Source: Mycobacteriaceae bacterium
Lineage (GTDB): Bacteria > Pseudomonadota > Gammaproteobacteria > Burkholderiales > Burkholderiaceae_D
Assembly: GCA_903970145.1 (NCBI GenBank)
Contig: CAJCHO010000051.1
Span: 50,957 to 114,956, forward strand
DNA length: 64,000 nucleotides
Reading direction: 5' to 3'
The translations under genes and the position numbers were made by a program. The notes below the pieces were generated by a model. That model had not been told where the DNA came from. It did not search any database and worked only from the letters and a program-made list of their open reading frames with translations. Of the stretch, positions 29,515-40,779 are shown piece after piece. Position 1 is the stretch's first letter; each line of letters begins with the position of its first letter.

Positions 29515-29760
29515 TCAGTGGTGATGACAGGAACAGTGCTCGTGATTTCGCGGCGGAACCGGATCATACCCTCCCTCATGCCACGGGTGGCAGCGGGAAA
29601 GACGGCCGATTGCCAGCGCGCATCCACGCAGCAGTCCGTAATCTCTTAGCGCCTGTTGCGCGTATTCCGAGCAACTTGGGGAAAAGCGGCAGCGCTGACC
29701 GAGCCATGGGCTCACGATCAGCTGATAGCCGCGAATCAGAAGAATCAGGGTCGCTCTCAT
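29515..29760 (-). CDS. yidD: Membrane protein insertion efficiency factor YidD
   Basis: This 81-residue small protein has the invariant cysteine-rich signature of Yid[39 protein letters not shown]. It ends in a His-rich tail (HEHCSCHHH). YidD is thought to help YidC-mediated insertion at the membrane. It lies between rnpA, which it overlaps by 4 nt, and yidC, which begins 18 nt further on. Confidence 0.96.
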   Translation of the reverse strand: MRATLILLIRGYQLIVSPWLGQRCRFSPSCSEYAQQALRDYGLLRGCALAIGRLSRCHPWHEGGYDPVPPRNHEHCSCHHH

Positions 29761-30188
29761 GCCTGGCTCGATACTAGCTGCAGTTTGTCGCGCAGTTGAG
29801 GCAGTAATTTAGCCGCTTCCTCGTGACAAAACTGAGTGAGCTTGGCGCGCGACGCGACCGGCGGTTTACCGACCAGGCGCACCACCAGATCATGTGCGAC
29901 GAGGCCTTCTAGCAAGGCCGGCGTAAGTACACGCAGCGCCTCGCGCCAGGCACGCTTGATTGCGTTGCGACCAACGGCGCGAGCTTCAAGGCGCTTGGCA
30001 ATCACCAGACCATAGCGCCAGCTGGCGCGGCCAGGATCGCGCCGTGCGTGCAAAGCAAAAGTTGCCGACCGCACGATGGGCTTGACTCCAAGCGCAGCCA
30101 CAAACTGGGCAGGTTCGGTGAGTCGATGCGCACGGGGATAGCCAAGTACGCTTGGCCGGCGTCTCGCGGCCCGGGATTCGGTGGGCAT
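29757..30188 (-). CDS. rnpA: Ribonuclease P protein component
   Basis: RnpA is the protein subunit of the tRNA 5'-processing ribozyme. It has the N-terminal hydrophobic patch ([12 protein letters not shown]), the central ligand-binding strand and the conserved basic RNR-type motif, here [11 protein letters not shown]. Start choice is uncertain. ATG at 30188 follows GAGG and gives about 143 residues; ATG at 30218 and GTG at 30233 are also in frame, the former after a GGGGGT. It overlaps yidD by ATGA. Confidence 0.92.
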   Translation of the reverse strand: MPTESRAARRRPSVLGYPRAHRLTEPAQFVAALGVKPIVRSATFALHARRDPGRASWRYGLVIAKRLEARAVGRNAIKRAWREALRVLTPALLEGLVAHDLVVRLVGKPPVASRAKLTQFCHEEAAKLLPQLRDKLQLVSSQA

Positions 30189-30241
30189 CATCGCCTCACA
30201 TTCACCGTGGCCGCGCATGATTACCCCCAACACCCCCCAGC

Positions 30242-30263
30242 GGGTCAGGTGTCCACCTGACCC
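30242..30263. promoter_or_regulatory. Hairpin between rpmH and rnpA
   Basis: GGGTCAGGTG and CACCTGACCC form a perfect inverted repeat with effectively a 9-bp stem and 4-nt loop. It lies 23 nt beyond the rpmH stop on the transcribed minus strand and before the rnpA start codons. No U-tract follows. Attenuation or processing between rpmH and rnpA is known in other bacteria, which fits the large excess of L34 over RnpA. Confidence 0.65.
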
Positions 30264-30286
30264 TATTAAGGGGCGATGTCAGTTAC

Positions 30287-30421
30287 TTATACGGCCAGAC
30301 GGTGACGACCCTTGGCACGACGGGCGCGGATGACGCTGCGGCCACCGCGGGTCTTCATGCGGACCAGAAAACCGTGAGTGCGTTTACGGCGCACGACTGA
30401 AGGTTGATATGTGCGTTTCAT
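30287..30421 (-). CDS. rpmH: 50S ribosomal protein L34
   Basis: This is a 44-residue, highly basic ribosomal protein beginning [18 protein letters not shown] and ending in the KGRHRLAV tail. It has the invariant [12 protein letters not shown] core. The ATG follows GAGG by 6 nt. It is the first gene of the leftward rpmH-rnpA-yidD-yidC-mnmE unit, facing away from dnaA, the classic origin arrangement. Confidence 0.98.
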   Translation of the reverse strand: MKRTYQPSVVRRKRTHGFLVRMKTRGGRSVIRARRAKGRHRLAV

Positions 30422-30857
30422 GATGCGCCTCGAATTGGAAAATCTGCTAAAAGCCTGAAATTAAACACGATTTTTCGTGTCTTTGTCAACGCTTACTCGT
30501 AGTGGTCACTTACTTGTTCGGCGCTTGCCGTTAGTCGCAGGCGACCGGATCGAGCTGTGGATAACTTTGCGTCGGACCCCTTGTTCGCGGTAAAATTCGA
30601 TCTCGGAGAGCGTGCTGTGCCTAGTCCGGGGGAGGACCCGACAATCGCAGTGCGTGTCTTGCTCTGTTGCGTCTGAGTTCCGGGGTCAAGCCGTCCCTGG
30701 AGATCGAGCAACACACCAAAAGACCGCCTGGCACAAACCGCCATCCGAGGCCCACGGCGTCCGAGCGACGCGTGAAAAATAGAACGGGATTCCGGCGCAT
30801 CAGGCAGCTGATGGGGCGGATTCTTGACGACCAACAGAACTGGCGCCCGACTCATTC
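30422..30857. other. rpmH-dnaA intergenic region with a DnaA box
   Basis: This 436-bp divergent gap holds promoters for rpmH and dnaA. It contains one perfect DnaA box on the minus strand (TGTGGATAA at 30556-30564) and an A/T-rich stretch near 30460-30485. A small hairpin, ACACGA-TTTT-TCGTGT, lies at 30465-30480. One box may serve dnaA autoregulation; most other boxes lie on the far side of dnaA. No gene is evident. Confidence 0.7.
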
Positions 30858-32243
30858 ATGAACGATTTTTGGCTTTCCTGCACGAAACAATTGCGGGAAG
30901 AGCTTACGCCGCAGCAGTACAACGCCTGGATCAAGCCGCTGACGACTGGGGAATTTCGTGACACCGATCGGGTTCTGCGGATCGGTGCCCCCAATCGTTT
31001 CAAGCTGGACTGGGTGAAAAGCCAATTCGCCGACAGAATTGAGCTGCTCGCCGCAAGCTTCTATGAAGGACCGGTTCGCATCGAGTTTTTTCTCGACGCA
31101 GCGGCCCAGAAGGACCATCCGGTCCAGGCAGCACCGACGCCGGTTCTGACGGCCAGTGAACCCGGCCGGCTCAATGGCAGCGCCCTGCGGCCATCGGAGG
31201 CGAGCGACCTCGGCACCCGGGATCGCTCGCGACTGAACTCCGAGCTGACCTTTGACAATTTCGTGACGGGCAAGGCGAACCAGCTTGCTCGCGCGGCCGC
31301 CATGCAGGTCGCCGACAACCCCGGTACCTCCTACAACCCGCTGTTTCTATATGGGGGGGTTGGCCTGGGCAAGACTCACCTGATCCAGGCCATCGGCAAT
31401 CAGCTGCTCACGCGCAATCCGCAAGCCAACATTCGCTATATCCACGCCGAGCAGTTCGTCAACGATGTGGTCAAGGCGTATCAGCGCAAGGCCTTCGATA
31501 GCTTCAAGCACTACTACCACTCCCTGGATCTGCTGCTCATCGATGACATCCAGTTCTTCTCTGGAAAGAACCGAACTCAGGAAGAGTTCTTCTATGCCTT
31601 CGAAGCGCTGATTGCAGCCAAGCGCCAGATCATCATCACCAGCGACACCTATCCGTCGGAGATTGACGGAATCGACGACCGCCTGGTCTCGCGCTTCGGG
31701 TCCGGGTTGACCGTCGCGATCGAGCCTCCCGAGCTGGAGATGCGCGTCGCGATTCTCCTGAAGAAGGCCGAGCTGGAGAGTCGCATCCTGCCCGAAGAGG
31801 CCGCATTCTTCGTGGCCAAGCACCTGCGCTCGAACGTGCGTGAACTCGAGGGAGCGCTGCGCAAGATCCTTGCGTACTCGAGCTTTCACGGCAAGGACAT
31901 CACCATTGAGCTGGCGCGAGATGCGCTCAAGGATCTCCTGTCCGTGCAGAAGACGCAGATCTCGGTGGAGAACATTCAGAAGACTGTCGCCGACTTCTAC
32001 AAGATTCGCGTCGCCGACATGTATTCGGCGCGCCGGCCATCCAACATTGCCCGGCCGCGCCAGATCGCAATGTACTTCGCCAAGGAACTCACGCAAAAGA
32101 GCCTGCCTGAGATCGGCGAGCTTTTCGGCGGGCGCGATCACACCACCGTACTGCACGCGGTACGCAAGATCACCGATTTGCGCACCAAACAGCCGGAGTT
32201 GAACCACGAGTTACACGTGCTCGAGCAGACTTTGAAGGGTTAG
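30858..32243 (+). CDS. dnaA: Chromosomal replication initiator protein DnaA
   Basis: DnaA is the AAA+ ATPase that binds DnaA boxes and opens oriC. The 461-residue protein has domain I ([22 protein letters not shown]) and a short linker. The AAA+ domain has Walker A GGVGLGKT at residues 166-173 and Walker [11 protein letters not shown]. Domain IV carries the signature [15 protein letters not shown]. It starts the rightward dnaA-dnaN-gyrB series. Confidence 0.99.
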   Translation: MNDFWLSCTKQLREELTPQQYNAWIKPLTTGEFRDTDRVLRIGAPNRFKLDWVKSQFADRIELLAASFYEGPVRIEFFLDAAAQKDHPVQAAPTPVLTASEPGRLNGSALRPSEASDLGTRDRSRLNSELTFDNFVTGKANQLARAAAMQVADNPGTSYNPLFLYGGVGLGKTHLIQAIGNQLLTRNPQANIRYIHAEQFVNDVVKAYQRKAFDSFKHYYHSLDLLLIDDIQFFSGKNRTQEEFFYAFEALIAAKRQIIITSDTYPSEIDGIDDRLVSRFGSGLTVAIEPPELEMRVAILLKKAELESRILPEEAAFFVAKHLRSNVRELEGALRKILAYSSFHGKDITIELARDALKDLLSVQKTQISVENIQKTVADFYKIRVADMYSARRPSNIARPRQIAMYFAKELTQKSLPEIGELFGGRDHTTVLHAVRKITDLRTKQPELNHELHVLEQTLKG

Positions 32244-32473
32244 AGGCAGGCCATGCGAACTGGGGACAAGCGCGGTATGGGTTGTGGATCCATTGTGGAT
32301 AAGGGCAGACTTTCTGACCAAGCTCAGAAGCATCCACAATCGGTCATCACCTGTACCCATGCCTGTCCTAGCACATATCATTTTTCCAACTCGATGATTG
32401 CCAAGGCAGAAGTGGGGTTGTCCACAGAAAAGACGGCACTCTATTAACTACTACTAAAGAAGGAAACAAGGCA
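32244..32473. other. oriC: Probable oriC: DnaA boxes between dnaA and dnaN
   Basis: The 230-bp gap holds several DnaA-box-like sequences. These are TGTGGATAA at 32294-32302 (perfect, minus strand), TGTGGATCC at 32283-32291 (minus, imperfect), GCATCCACA at 32330-32338 and TTGTCCACA at 32418-32426. Together with the box upstream of dnaA and the strand switch of gene direction, this is the most likely replication origin. A classical AT-rich 13-mer array is not obvious; the most A/T-rich parts are near 32375-32400 and 32440-32465. Confidence 0.75.
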
Positions 32474-33580
32474 ATGCAACTGGTTAAAACCCAACGCGAC
32501 GCCCTGCTTCGACCCCTGCTGATTGTCAGCGGAATCGTCGAGCGCAGACACACGCTACCCATCCTTGCGAATATCCTGATTCGCAAGGATGGGCAGCGCG
32601 TGTCATTCCTGTCGACGGACATCGAGGTGCAGATCACGACCAATGTGGAAATCGGTACCGGCAGCGATAACGCAGCAACGACAGTCGCGGCACGTAAGCT
32701 CACCGACATCCTGAAGTCGCTCCCGGACAGCGCCGAGGTGAGCCTCGCACTGACGAACAAGAAAATCACGGTCCAGTCAGGCAAGAGCCGCTTTAACCTG
32801 CAGACGCTTGCTGCCGAGGAATTCCCGACCGTCGCTCAGCCGGACGCCTACTCGACGACCCTGAAGCTATCGCAAAAGACGCTCAAGCACCTGTTCTCGA
32901 TGGTGCACTTCTCGATGGCCCAGCAGGACATTCGTTACTACCTCAATGGCTTGCTTTTGGTCGTTGAAGGGCGCAAGGTAATCGCGGTGGCAACCGACGG
33001 CCATCGGCTGGCCTACTGCAGCGTCGAGACCGAGGAAGACCATGCCCGCCAGGAAGTGATCATTCCGCGCAAGACAATTCTCGAGCTGCAGCGCCTGCTC
33101 GAAGACAGCGACGAGACAGTCACCATCGATCTTGCTCCGAACCAGGTCCGTTTCACCTTCGGCCAGATCGAACTCATCTCAAAGCTCGTCGAGGGCAAGT
33201 TCCCGGACTTCCAGCGCGTCATTCCGCAGGGCTACACGAAGAGCTTCGAGATCAGTCGCGAAACCTGGCTGCATGCTCTGCAGCGCGTGGCGATCCTCAC
33301 CTCCGACAAATTCAAGGGCGTGCGCTTTGTGCTCTCGGACGACTCCGTAAAGATCAGTTCGACAAACGCCGATCAGGAGGAGGCGCAGGACGAAATCGAA
33401 ATCGCCTACAACCACGGCGCCCTCGATATCGGCTTTAACGTGTCGTATCTGCTCGATGTGTTAAACAATCTCAGGAACGAGAAGGTCGAGGTTTCGGTTG
33501 GCGACTCGAACTCGAGCGCTCTCATCACGATACCTGGCGATGGCAATTTCAAGTACGTGGTCATGCCAATGCGCATCTAG
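32474..33580 (+). CDS. dnaN: DNA polymerase III subunit beta (sliding clamp)
   Basis: The beta clamp is a ring-shaped dimer that tethers the replicase to DNA. The 368-residue length matches the family. It has the N-terminal VKTQRDALLRPLLIVSGIVERR, three repeated clamp domains and the C-terminal VMPMRI, which contributes to the protein-binding pocket. The ATG follows AAGGA. It lies directly downstream of dnaA across the probable oriC. Confidence 0.98.
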   Translation: MQLVKTQRDALLRPLLIVSGIVERRHTLPILANILIRKDGQRVSFLSTDIEVQITTNVEIGTGSDNAATTVAARKLTDILKSLPDSAEVSLALTNKKITVQSGKSRFNLQTLAAEEFPTVAQPDAYSTTLKLSQKTLKHLFSMVHFSMAQQDIRYYLNGLLLVVEGRKVIAVATDGHRLAYCSVETEEDHARQEVIIPRKTILELQRLLEDSDETVTIDLAPNQVRFTFGQIELISKLVEGKFPDFQRVIPQGYTKSFEISRETWLHALQRVAILTSDKFKGVRFVLSDDSVKISSTNADQEEAQDEIEIAYNHGALDIGFNVSYLLDVLNNLRNEKVEVSVGDSNSSALITIPGDGNFKYVVMPMRI

Positions 33581-33650
33581 TGTGCGGCGACCGTGCGTCA
33601 AAGCAGCAATGCAATCCGGCAGTAGATTCATCCGTACCATCAGGAAATGA

Positions 33651-36170
<2,520 letters not shown>

Positions 36171-36476
36171 TTGCCGGTTTTGTGAGAGGAACCAGAATAA
36201 GCTGGACTATTACGGAAATAGCTAGACGAATTTACGCCAGATAGCTGGATTTCCTCTCACCCCCACTCTGAAAAGCCAAGAGCAGGGCTTGGAGGAATAG
36301 CGCGGCCTCACACCTCGAGCTGTTCGGCCAGTTCCGAGCGTGCCCGGTTTTGGAGGGATTCTGCTGCGCCGCGAACTGGCGCTTCCGACCCAAAGCGGAA
36401 GTCGTCGACGGGGAAAGCGGACATAGCGCGTTGCGCATTTTGGCATCGAGCGGATCCCTCGCGATGAGATACTCGC
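36171..36476. other. Intergenic stretch behind gyrB
   Basis: The first part holds the inverted-repeat element described at 36182-36260. The rest, to 36476, shows no recognisable gene, RNA or terminator; a minus-strand reading frame here has no recognisable content. Confidence 0.4.
36182..36260. repeat. 79-bp inverted-repeat element with repeated AGCTGGA motifs
   Basis: GTGAGAGGAA at 36182-36191 is matched exactly in reverse by TTCCTCTCAC at 36251-36260. Just inside lie CCAGAATAAGCTGG and CCAGATAGCTGG, each itself an interrupted CCAG/CTGG palindrome. AGCTGGA or the variant AGCTAGA occurs three times in direct orientation. It begins 11 bp after gyrB and is more A/T-rich than the surroundings. 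It could be the remnant end of a mobile element or a large stem-loop behind gyrB. Confidence 0.55.
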
Positions 36477-37027
36477 GTGGCACCTGCTTTATTGGATTCG
36501 CTCGTGAGAACCACGCCTGCAATTGTCGCGATTGATTCGATCGCGAAACGAATCGTTCCGCTTCGAAGTGGTCAGGTACTTCTGGATTCAGACTTGGCTG
36601 CCTTATATGACGTGCCGACGAAGCGCTTCAATGAGGCCGTAAAGCGCAATGCCGCGAAATTTCCGGGCGACTTCATGTATCAGCTGTCACAAGACGAGTG
36701 GGATTCTTTAAGGTCGCAAAATGCGACCTTAACGACAGGCCGAGGGCAGCATCGCAAGTACCTGCCCTACGTCTTTTCTGAGCACGGGGCCTTGATGGCT
36801 GCCATGATTCTCAATAGTGATCGCGCAATCGAGGTCTCGGTCTTGTCGTACGGGCGTTTGTGGAGCTCCGTAATTTTCTCAAAGACAGTCGGGAACTGGC
36901 GCGTCGCATCGACGAGCTCGAAAGCAAGCTCGCAACTCACGACAAAGCGATTCTTCACATCCTGGCGACGATTCGAGATCTAACGCGCTCGCCACCCAGC
37001 AACAACCGCACGATTGGGTTCATCTGA
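36477..37027 (+). pseudogene. ORF6N domain protein gene, frameshifted
   Basis: The first part (36477 to about 36842) encodes a clear ORF6N domain, found in phage and island proteins of DNA-binding type: VLLDSDLAALYDVPTKRFNEAVKRN, FPGDFMYQLSQDE, YVFSEHGALMAAMIL. At about 36839-36845 the frame breaks; an apparent one-base loss shifts it. The expected continuation (LVVRAFVELRNFLKDSRELA, then a coiled-coil RRIDELESKLATHDKAI) runs in the next frame to a stop at 37025-37027. The start is GTG at 36477 or 36504. It is inactive unless the shift is a sequencing error or is bypassed. Confidence 0.8.
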
Positions 37028-37190
37028 GTTCTACTCCGGCCGCGAATCTCGCCTGTCGAATCTCTGCATTCGGGGAGAATGACCGGTCTGCGGCTTTGCT
37101 ACGACCGCCCGCTTCTGGCCGATTGTACGGGTTTGGGCGCGGGTCGAAAAGCGGCCGCTCCCAACCCCGGGGCAGCCGCTCGCCAGCCGA

Positions 37191-37567
37191 TTAGATCTCG
37201 GTCTGCTCGGAAATCTCAAGCGCGTCGTCGACCTCGATTCCAAGGTATCGGACGGTGCTTTCGAGTTTCGTGTTGGCCAAGAAGGAGCTGAACTGCGCGA
37301 AGATTCTTCGTCTTCTTGTAAATCAGGGTCGCCTTGGTCCGGCGCATCGAGTGCGTGCCGTAGGCGGTCGGATCCAGTCCAGCGGAGCCTACCCAGTCGT
37401 GGACAATTCGCGCGTACTGTCGGGTCGATAGATGGGGAGAATTGGCGACGCGGCTTGGAAACAGGAACTCGTCTGCGTCCAGCGCGGCCTTCGCTCATCC
37501 GTTCGCCCTCAAGAGCGGTCGTTTCGCGCGAAGGTCTCGAAGGCGTAACTTGATACTCGTCTGGCAA
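37191..37567 (-). pseudogene. Tyrosine recombinase (phage integrase) remnant, two frameshifts
   Basis: Read on the minus strand, three frames together give the C-terminal catalytic half of a site-specific integrase. The pieces include ADEFLFPSR, SPHLSTRQYARIVHDWV and the catalytic box GTHSMRRTKATLIY. The last part is NLRAVQLLLG followed by TKLESTVRYLGIEVDDALEI, with the nucleophilic Tyr in VRYLG. Frame breaks occur near 37495 and near 37280, each explained by one extra base. The N-terminal domain is absent. It lies just behind the ORF6N pseudogene and is a decayed mobile-element scar. Confidence 0.8.
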
Positions 37568-37599
37568 CTCAATCTTCAGCCGAGAGAGACAGTGCGGTG

Positions 37600-38151
37600 A
37601 TGAAGTTCTCCGGATCGTTGACTGCGAAAGACATTCGGAACGCGTACTGGAGGCACATCGCCCCTCGCATGGGGATCGGAATTGTTGGCGTCGTCATCGT
37701 CTTTGCCGCGACCGCGTTATTCGTCTACGCATTTGTGGTTCGCGCGGACAGGGCCGAGCAATGGCGAGCGAATCGGATGTTCCCTGCTGCATGGATCTAC
37801 ATCCTTCTCGTCCTGACTGCCTATCCTGCATGGCGCGCCAAGCGCCTTGCGAAGGAATCTGTTCTTTACCGCGAGGAGAAGGAGTACCGAGCGGACGAGG
37901 CGGGCTTGTCGGTAGAGTCGTCGCACGGTGTGGTGAGGATTGGTTGGAGCGAGTTCAAGCGCGTCAAAGAGAATCGTGATGGTCTTAATTTCTATATCAC
38001 GGGGGCCCAATACATCGTGGTCCCCAGACGACTTCTCATGTCGAGCGCAGAGGCAGATGAATTTCGTTCATGGATTGGGCGCATTGCGTCCGATCGCCCC
38101 GGTTTGGCGAACCCAAGCGGAGGAGAGGTAAAGGCCGCAGATCCCCGATAG
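37600..38151 (+). CDS. YcxB-like membrane protein
   Basis: This 183-residue protein has two transmembrane segments (about residues 27-48 and 64-79). A soluble C-terminal domain of the YcxB type follows: EYRADEAGLSVESSHGVVRIGWSEF, then a strand-rich stretch ending in PRRLLMSSAEADEFRSWI. Function of this family is unknown. The ATG at 37600 is preceded by an in-frame GTG at 37597 and a GAGAGAG ribosome-binding site. It begins right behind the integrase remnant. Confidence 0.7.
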   Translation: MKFSGSLTAKDIRNAYWRHIAPRMGIGIVGVVIVFAATALFVYAFVVRADRAEQWRANRMFPAAWIYILLVLTAYPAWRAKRLAKESVLYREEKEYRADEAGLSVESSHGVVRIGWSEFKRVKENRDGLNFYITGAQYIVVPRRLLMSSAEADEFRSWIGRIASDRPGLANPSGGEVKAADPR

Positions 38152-38180
38152 CCGACGTCGCCGGGCCGCCGGCCGGACGC

Positions 38181-38282
38181 GGGGATAAATCCACCCAGCA
38201 GAAGGACATCTCACGGGCAATCGAACTGGCGAAATCTGTGGAGGACGAACCTGTGGAGACGGGTCATGGTAAAAAAAGTTAA
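38181..38282 (+). pseudogene. RelE/HigB-type toxin, C-terminal fragment
   Basis: The last 33 codons of a HigB/RelE-family toxin remain: GDKSTQQKDISRAIELAKSVE. This matches the conserved GGDKxTQxxDIxxAxxLA end of the plasmid-type killer family. The upstream two-thirds of the toxin, including the catalytic core, is missing and replaced by the end of the YcxB region. The fragment overlaps the antitoxin start by 17 nt, the normal arrangement of an intact pair. Confidence 0.7.
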
Positions 38283-38571
38283 GGTATCTGAACTGGTCGA
38301 ATTTGATGCGGCCGAGTATCTGAACAGCGAAGAAGACGTAGCAGCATACCTAAATGCTGTTCTAGAGGAGAACGATCCCGCGCTGCTGGCCGCGGCTCTC
38401 GGAGATATCGCGCGCTCGAAAGGTATGACGCAGGTCGCCAAAGATTCAGGTATCACTCGTGAGGCGTTGTACAAGGCGCTTAGACCAGGCAGTGACCCTC
38501 GCTTCGATACCATTAGCCGAGTTCTCGCCGCACTCGGTGTTCGACTAGTTGCGCAGCCGTTGAACGCCTAA
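38266..38571 (+). CDS. HigA-type addiction-module antidote protein
   Basis: This 101-residue protein matches the putative addiction-module antidote family. Its N-terminus is EFDAAEYLNSEEDVAAYLNAVLEE, the middle has DPALLAAALGDIARSKGMTQVAKDSGITREALYKAL (helix-turn-helix, residues about 37-72), and the C-terminus is FDTISRVLAALGVRLVAQP. The ATG follows GGAG by 7 nt. The upstream toxin is truncated, so this antitoxin is now an orphan. It may persist as a DNA-binding regulator or protect against a related toxin elsewhere. Confidence 0.85.
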   Translation: MVKKVKVSELVEFDAAEYLNSEEDVAAYLNAVLEENDPALLAAALGDIARSKGMTQVAKDSGITREALYKALRPGSDPRFDTISRVLAALGVRLVAQPLNA

Positions 38572-38836
38572 ACAGGAGATAACGGCCAACACGACCGAGC
38601 GCTGAGTTTGCCCTTCTACTACGCCGGTTCGGCGTTGCAACTTGGAGCTGATTTCCAAGGATGGGTCTTGGGGGATGGGGTGGCTTTCGGAACGGCCCTT
38701 CTACGATCGCACTGGTCCGTACGGACGTGTCGCATACAAGCAGGATAGTATTTAGATTAATGGCGGTGAATACGGAGACCGAGAGATGCGCCGTAGGCTT
38801 TGGTCGTCTCCGGCACAATCAAAGACAGGGGGGTCC

Positions 38837-39643
38837 GTGTCTCAGTCCGACAGTGCCTTTTTGGGATCCATTCCGGAATTCTACGATCGCTACATGGGCG
38901 CGATATTCTTCGCGCCATACGCACGCGAGATTGCGCAGCGGCTTTCGGACTTGGAGCAGGGATGCCTCCTCGAAATTGCTTGTGGAACAGGGATCGTCAC
39001 GCGTGCCTTGGCGGAGCGATTGCCCCGGGAGGTAAAGATACTAGCGACTGATCTCAATCAGGCAATGCTGGACTACGCAGCGACCCAGTTGAGCGCCCCC
39101 AATGTCGCGTGGAGGCAAGTGGATGCCCAGGCTCTCCCTTTGGGGGATGCTAGCTTCGATGCAGCCGTGTGCCAGTTTGGCGTGATGTTCTTCCCGGACA
39201 AAGCACTCTCGTATCGGGAAATGCGGCGCGTGGTGAAGCCCGGTGGAAGGTACGTATTCAACGTGTGGGACCGAATCGAGGCCAATGGTTTCACAGAGGT
39301 GGTTCACCAGACCGTCTCCGCGATCTATCCGAACGACCCCCCTGGCTTTCTCGCCCGCACACCTTTTGGCTATTTCGATACGGCCCCAATCTCCGCCAGC
39401 CTGCGCGCCGCGTGCTTCGGGCACGTCGAAGTGGAGGCAGTCAATCTGATCAGCCGCGCCCCATCTGCACTTCATGCGGCCAACGGGCTATGCCGGGGAA
39501 CACCGCTTTCCGCGGAGATTCTAGCCCGAGACCCGAATGGCCTTGACGAGACCGTTGCAGCAGTAGCGCGAGCATTGAGCAAACGCTTTGGGTCCGGCCC
39601 AATCGAGGCATCCATGCGCGCGCACGTAGTCACTGCGTTTTGA
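38837..39643 (+). CDS. Class I SAM-dependent methyltransferase
   Basis: This 268-residue protein has a UbiE/SAM methyltransferase fold with motif I LLEIACGTGIVTRALAERL (near residue 45). Motif II/III region ATDLNQAMLDYA and the post-motif FDAAVCQFGVMFFPD and GGRYVFNVWD follow. GTG at 38837 was chosen because the family starts about ten residues before GSIPEFYDRY; an in-frame ATG at 38786 is possible. The substrate is unknown. Base composition is somewhat lower in G+C than the core genes, consistent with the accessory region. Confidence 0.82.
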   Translation: MSQSDSAFLGSIPEFYDRYMGAIFFAPYAREIAQRLSDLEQGCLLEIACGTGIVTRALAERLPREVKILATDLNQAMLDYAATQLSAPNVAWRQVDAQALPLGDASFDAAVCQFGVMFFPDKALSYREMRRVVKPGGRYVFNVWDRIEANGFTEVVHQTVSAIYPNDPPGFLARTPFGYFDTAPISASLRAACFGHVEVEAVNLISRAPSALHAANGLCRGTPLSAEILARDPNGLDETVAAVARALSKRFGSGPIEASMRAHVVTAF

Positions 39644-39825
39644 GCGCCTATATAGGAAGTTGTGTCGCTTGATCTGTACCCAACGGCGAGACTGCCGGCG
39701 GACGCAGCTATATCGAGACGGGGACCGGACGTTCTGGGACCTGGATCGGAAGACCCACGGCTAGGTAGCCGCGAAGATCGGGGCGTTGGGCGCCAGAAGC
39801 ACCCGCTTCACCCCTGGGGGATTAT

Positions 39826-39849
39826 GGCTTCGGCGGCTTCGCCGAAGCC
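39826..39849. terminator. Hairpin between convergent methyltransferase and MBL genes
   Basis: GGCTTCGGCG and CGCCGAAGCC form a perfect 10-bp stem with a GCTT loop, 14 bp from the MBL stop codon. The two flanking genes converge on it, so it may act as a bidirectional transcription stop. It lacks a flanking T-run, so a factor-independent terminator is not proven. Confidence 0.5.
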
Positions 39850-39863
39850 TGATCTCGGTGAAC

Positions 39864-40703
39864 TCATGCAGCTAGCGAAACTTCCTCCTCTGCGAGTTCC
39901 CTCGCAACGCCCCCGATGTTCATCTTGACCAGCATTTGCAGCGGATAGTCGGGATATCGAGCGCTCATTTTCGCGATGATCCGCGCCTCCTCTTCGGGCA
40001 GGGGGTGACGTCGATCGGCGATCTCTTGCCGCACGAGGTCTCGAAATCCGATCAGATAGTCCCTTTGCTGCGCGAGGGCCGCAAGCCCACCCTTCGGCCC
40101 GTGACCCGCGTAGACGACGCTTACGTCCGCATATCGGCTACGCACCGTTTCGAGTTGCGCGAGCCATTGCGCGGTTCGCCCCTCTGCCAGCCAGGGGTGT
40201 ACGCCGTGATACAACAGATCAGAGGCAATGAGCGCGCCGCTCTGCGGCAGATGCACGACCGTAATGTCGGCGGATTCTCCCTCACCGAGATCGTCCACGT
40301 ACAACTCAAGGCCGTCGATTCCGATTCTCTGTCCCGGTAGCGCAACGGTATCCGGTATTGCCGTCACTTTTGGATAATCCTCGCCATAAACCGGAGTCCA
40401 AGCCGCACGCTTGTCGGCCTCGGTAGAGCGGATCACGTCGATCGTGGCTTGCGTCGCATAGATCGGGACTCCCGGCCAGTCGCGGACGATTTCCGCGGCG
40501 CCATTGAAGTGGTCCGGGTGGGGATGCGTAATGAAAATTCCCAGCAGCGGTTTGCCGCGGGCGCGAATGGCATCGCGCAACTGGCGCGCCGACGAATTCA
40601 GGAACTGGGTATCGACCAGAGCCAGTCCGTTAGTCGTCTCAATGATGAACGAGTTCACATAGAACGCGGATTCCGAAGAGGAGAAGACTTGAATGTTGTG
40701 CAT
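39864..40703 (-). CDS. Metallo-beta-lactamase-fold hydrolase
   Basis: This 279-residue protein has the zinc-binding signature THPHPDH with His60, His62, Asp64 and His65. Further metal-ligand candidates are the Asp in ASDLLYHGVH and the His in YAGHGPKGG. The fold serves many hydrolases; the closest general pattern is the MBL hydrolase type found beside LysR regulators. No signal peptide is seen, so it is cytoplasmic. It is divergent from a LysR gene across 100 bp and probably regulated by it. Confidence 0.85.
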   Translation of the reverse strand: MHNIQVFSSSESAFYVNSFIIETTNGLALVDTQFLNSSARQLRDAIRARGKPLLGIFITHPHPDHFNGAAEIVRDWPGVPIYATQATIDVIRSTEADKRAAWTPVYGEDYPKVTAIPDTVALPGQRIGIDGLELYVDDLGEGESADITVVHLPQSGALIASDLLYHGVHPWLAEGRTAQWLAQLETVRSRYADVSVVYAGHGPKGGLAALAQQRDYLIGFRDLVRQEIADRRHPLPEEEARIIAKMSARYPDYPLQMLVKMNIGGVARELAEEEVSLAA

Positions 40704-40779
40704 GCCATTTCCTTTTCTTTGGATGCAGTGGGATGACAGAAGTCAATTTACGAGCTCGGGGATTCCGTGAGAAGATGGA

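Noticed and set aside
36171..36190. Possible attachment-site repeat of the tRNA-Arg 3' end
   Set aside because: Only 8 bases (TTGCCGGT) are shared with the tRNA end, too short to count as a direct repeat.
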